This document shows positions 59,218-64,000 of a stretch of 64,000 nucleotides of DNA, in pieces. The notes beneath the pieces were generated by a model. It saw nothing but the letters and a program-made list of their open reading frames with translations. It ran no database searches and was not told where the DNA came from. Where the stretch lies: contig VIIQ02000662.1 in assembly GCA_007449985.2 (NCBI GenBank), positions 186,001 to 250,000 on the forward strand, given 5' to 3'. The position numbers were made by a program, and so were the translations under genes. Positions within the stretch are counted from its first letter, which is position 1. Each line of letters starts with the position of its first letter. This DNA is from Desmodesmus armatus (Eukaryota; Chlorophyta; Chlorophyceae; Sphaeropleales; Scenedesmaceae).

Positions 59218-59378
59218 GCTGCCGCAATGCTGCCAGCCTGGGCCGGCCTTGCAGCTGCCACTGCTGCCAGCTGAGTTGCCACTGCAACCGCCACTGCTGC
59301 CAGTTAAGCCGCCACTGCTGCCGCACTGCTGCCAGCTAAGCCGCCACTGCTGTCAACCTGGCCGCCACTGCTGCTGAC

Positions 59379-64000
<4,622 letters not shown>

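Larger units (their letters stand above)
58461..59378 (-). other. Region downstream of the acetate kinase gene
   Basis: No supported exon. It includes a three-copy 21-bp repeat (58946-59008, ATACAGATGCTGTATGCC and variants), two hairpins, and a (CCGCCACTGCTGCCAG)-type minisatellite at about 59247-59395 that runs over the acetate kinase stop codon. Confidence 0.4.

Overview
The window looks like nuclear DNA of a green alga. The genes are split by short introns with GTGAGT/GTGCGT-type donors and CTGCAG-type acceptors. There are long CAG/CTG runs coding poly-Gln, poly-Ala and poly-Ser. Several products are plastid or algal in kind: a phylloquinone methyltransferase, a GDT1-type transporter, and an algal-type acetate kinase. 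A chlorophycean alga, possibly of the Scenedesmus/Tetradesmus kind, fits the moderate GC content, but that is inference. Nothing here is prokaryotic and there is no CRISPR array.

Layout: 1-0.36 kb, 3' end of an unrecognised + gene. 5.5-9.4 kb, a minus-strand gene ending in a very low-complexity exon with an internal repeat; one intron carries a small inverted-repeat element. 9.4-11.1 kb, a SpoU/TrmH-type RNA 2'-O-methyltransferase. 12.0-12.7 kb, a 698-bp transposable element with long terminal inverted repeats and a 6-bp target-site duplication. 13.3-16.4 kb, a secreted protein of two FN3-like modules, each built from the same three-exon cassette. 17.4-20.5 kb, MENG. 21.4, 26.3, 32.4 and 47.3 kb, four small Ser/Gln/acidic-rich proteins of unknown role. 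36.9-37.7 kb (minus), a probable GPI-anchored surface protein. 39.2-40.9 kb (minus), a GDT1/PAM71-type cation transporter. 41.8-46.3 kb, an SLC25 carrier. 59.4-64.0 kb (minus), acetate kinase, running off the window end.

The genes do not form an obvious pathway cluster. MENG and the GDT1-like protein are probably plastid proteins, and acetate kinase is an organellar enzyme of fermentative metabolism in algae.

The most unusual feature is the space between genes. By eye, long tracts (about 1 to 10 kb) that follow stop codons are rich in T+G on the coding strand of the gene just upstream, and the skew flips between convergent genes. I see no convincing exons in them. They contain several recent tandem duplications, including a 439-bp pair with no mismatch in the stretches I compared. 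A second recurring theme is decayed copies of exon ends, with their splice sites, lying inside neighbouring introns of MENG and acetate kinase. All exon models are hand-made from reading frames, splice sites and family similarity, and none has been tested against transcripts.
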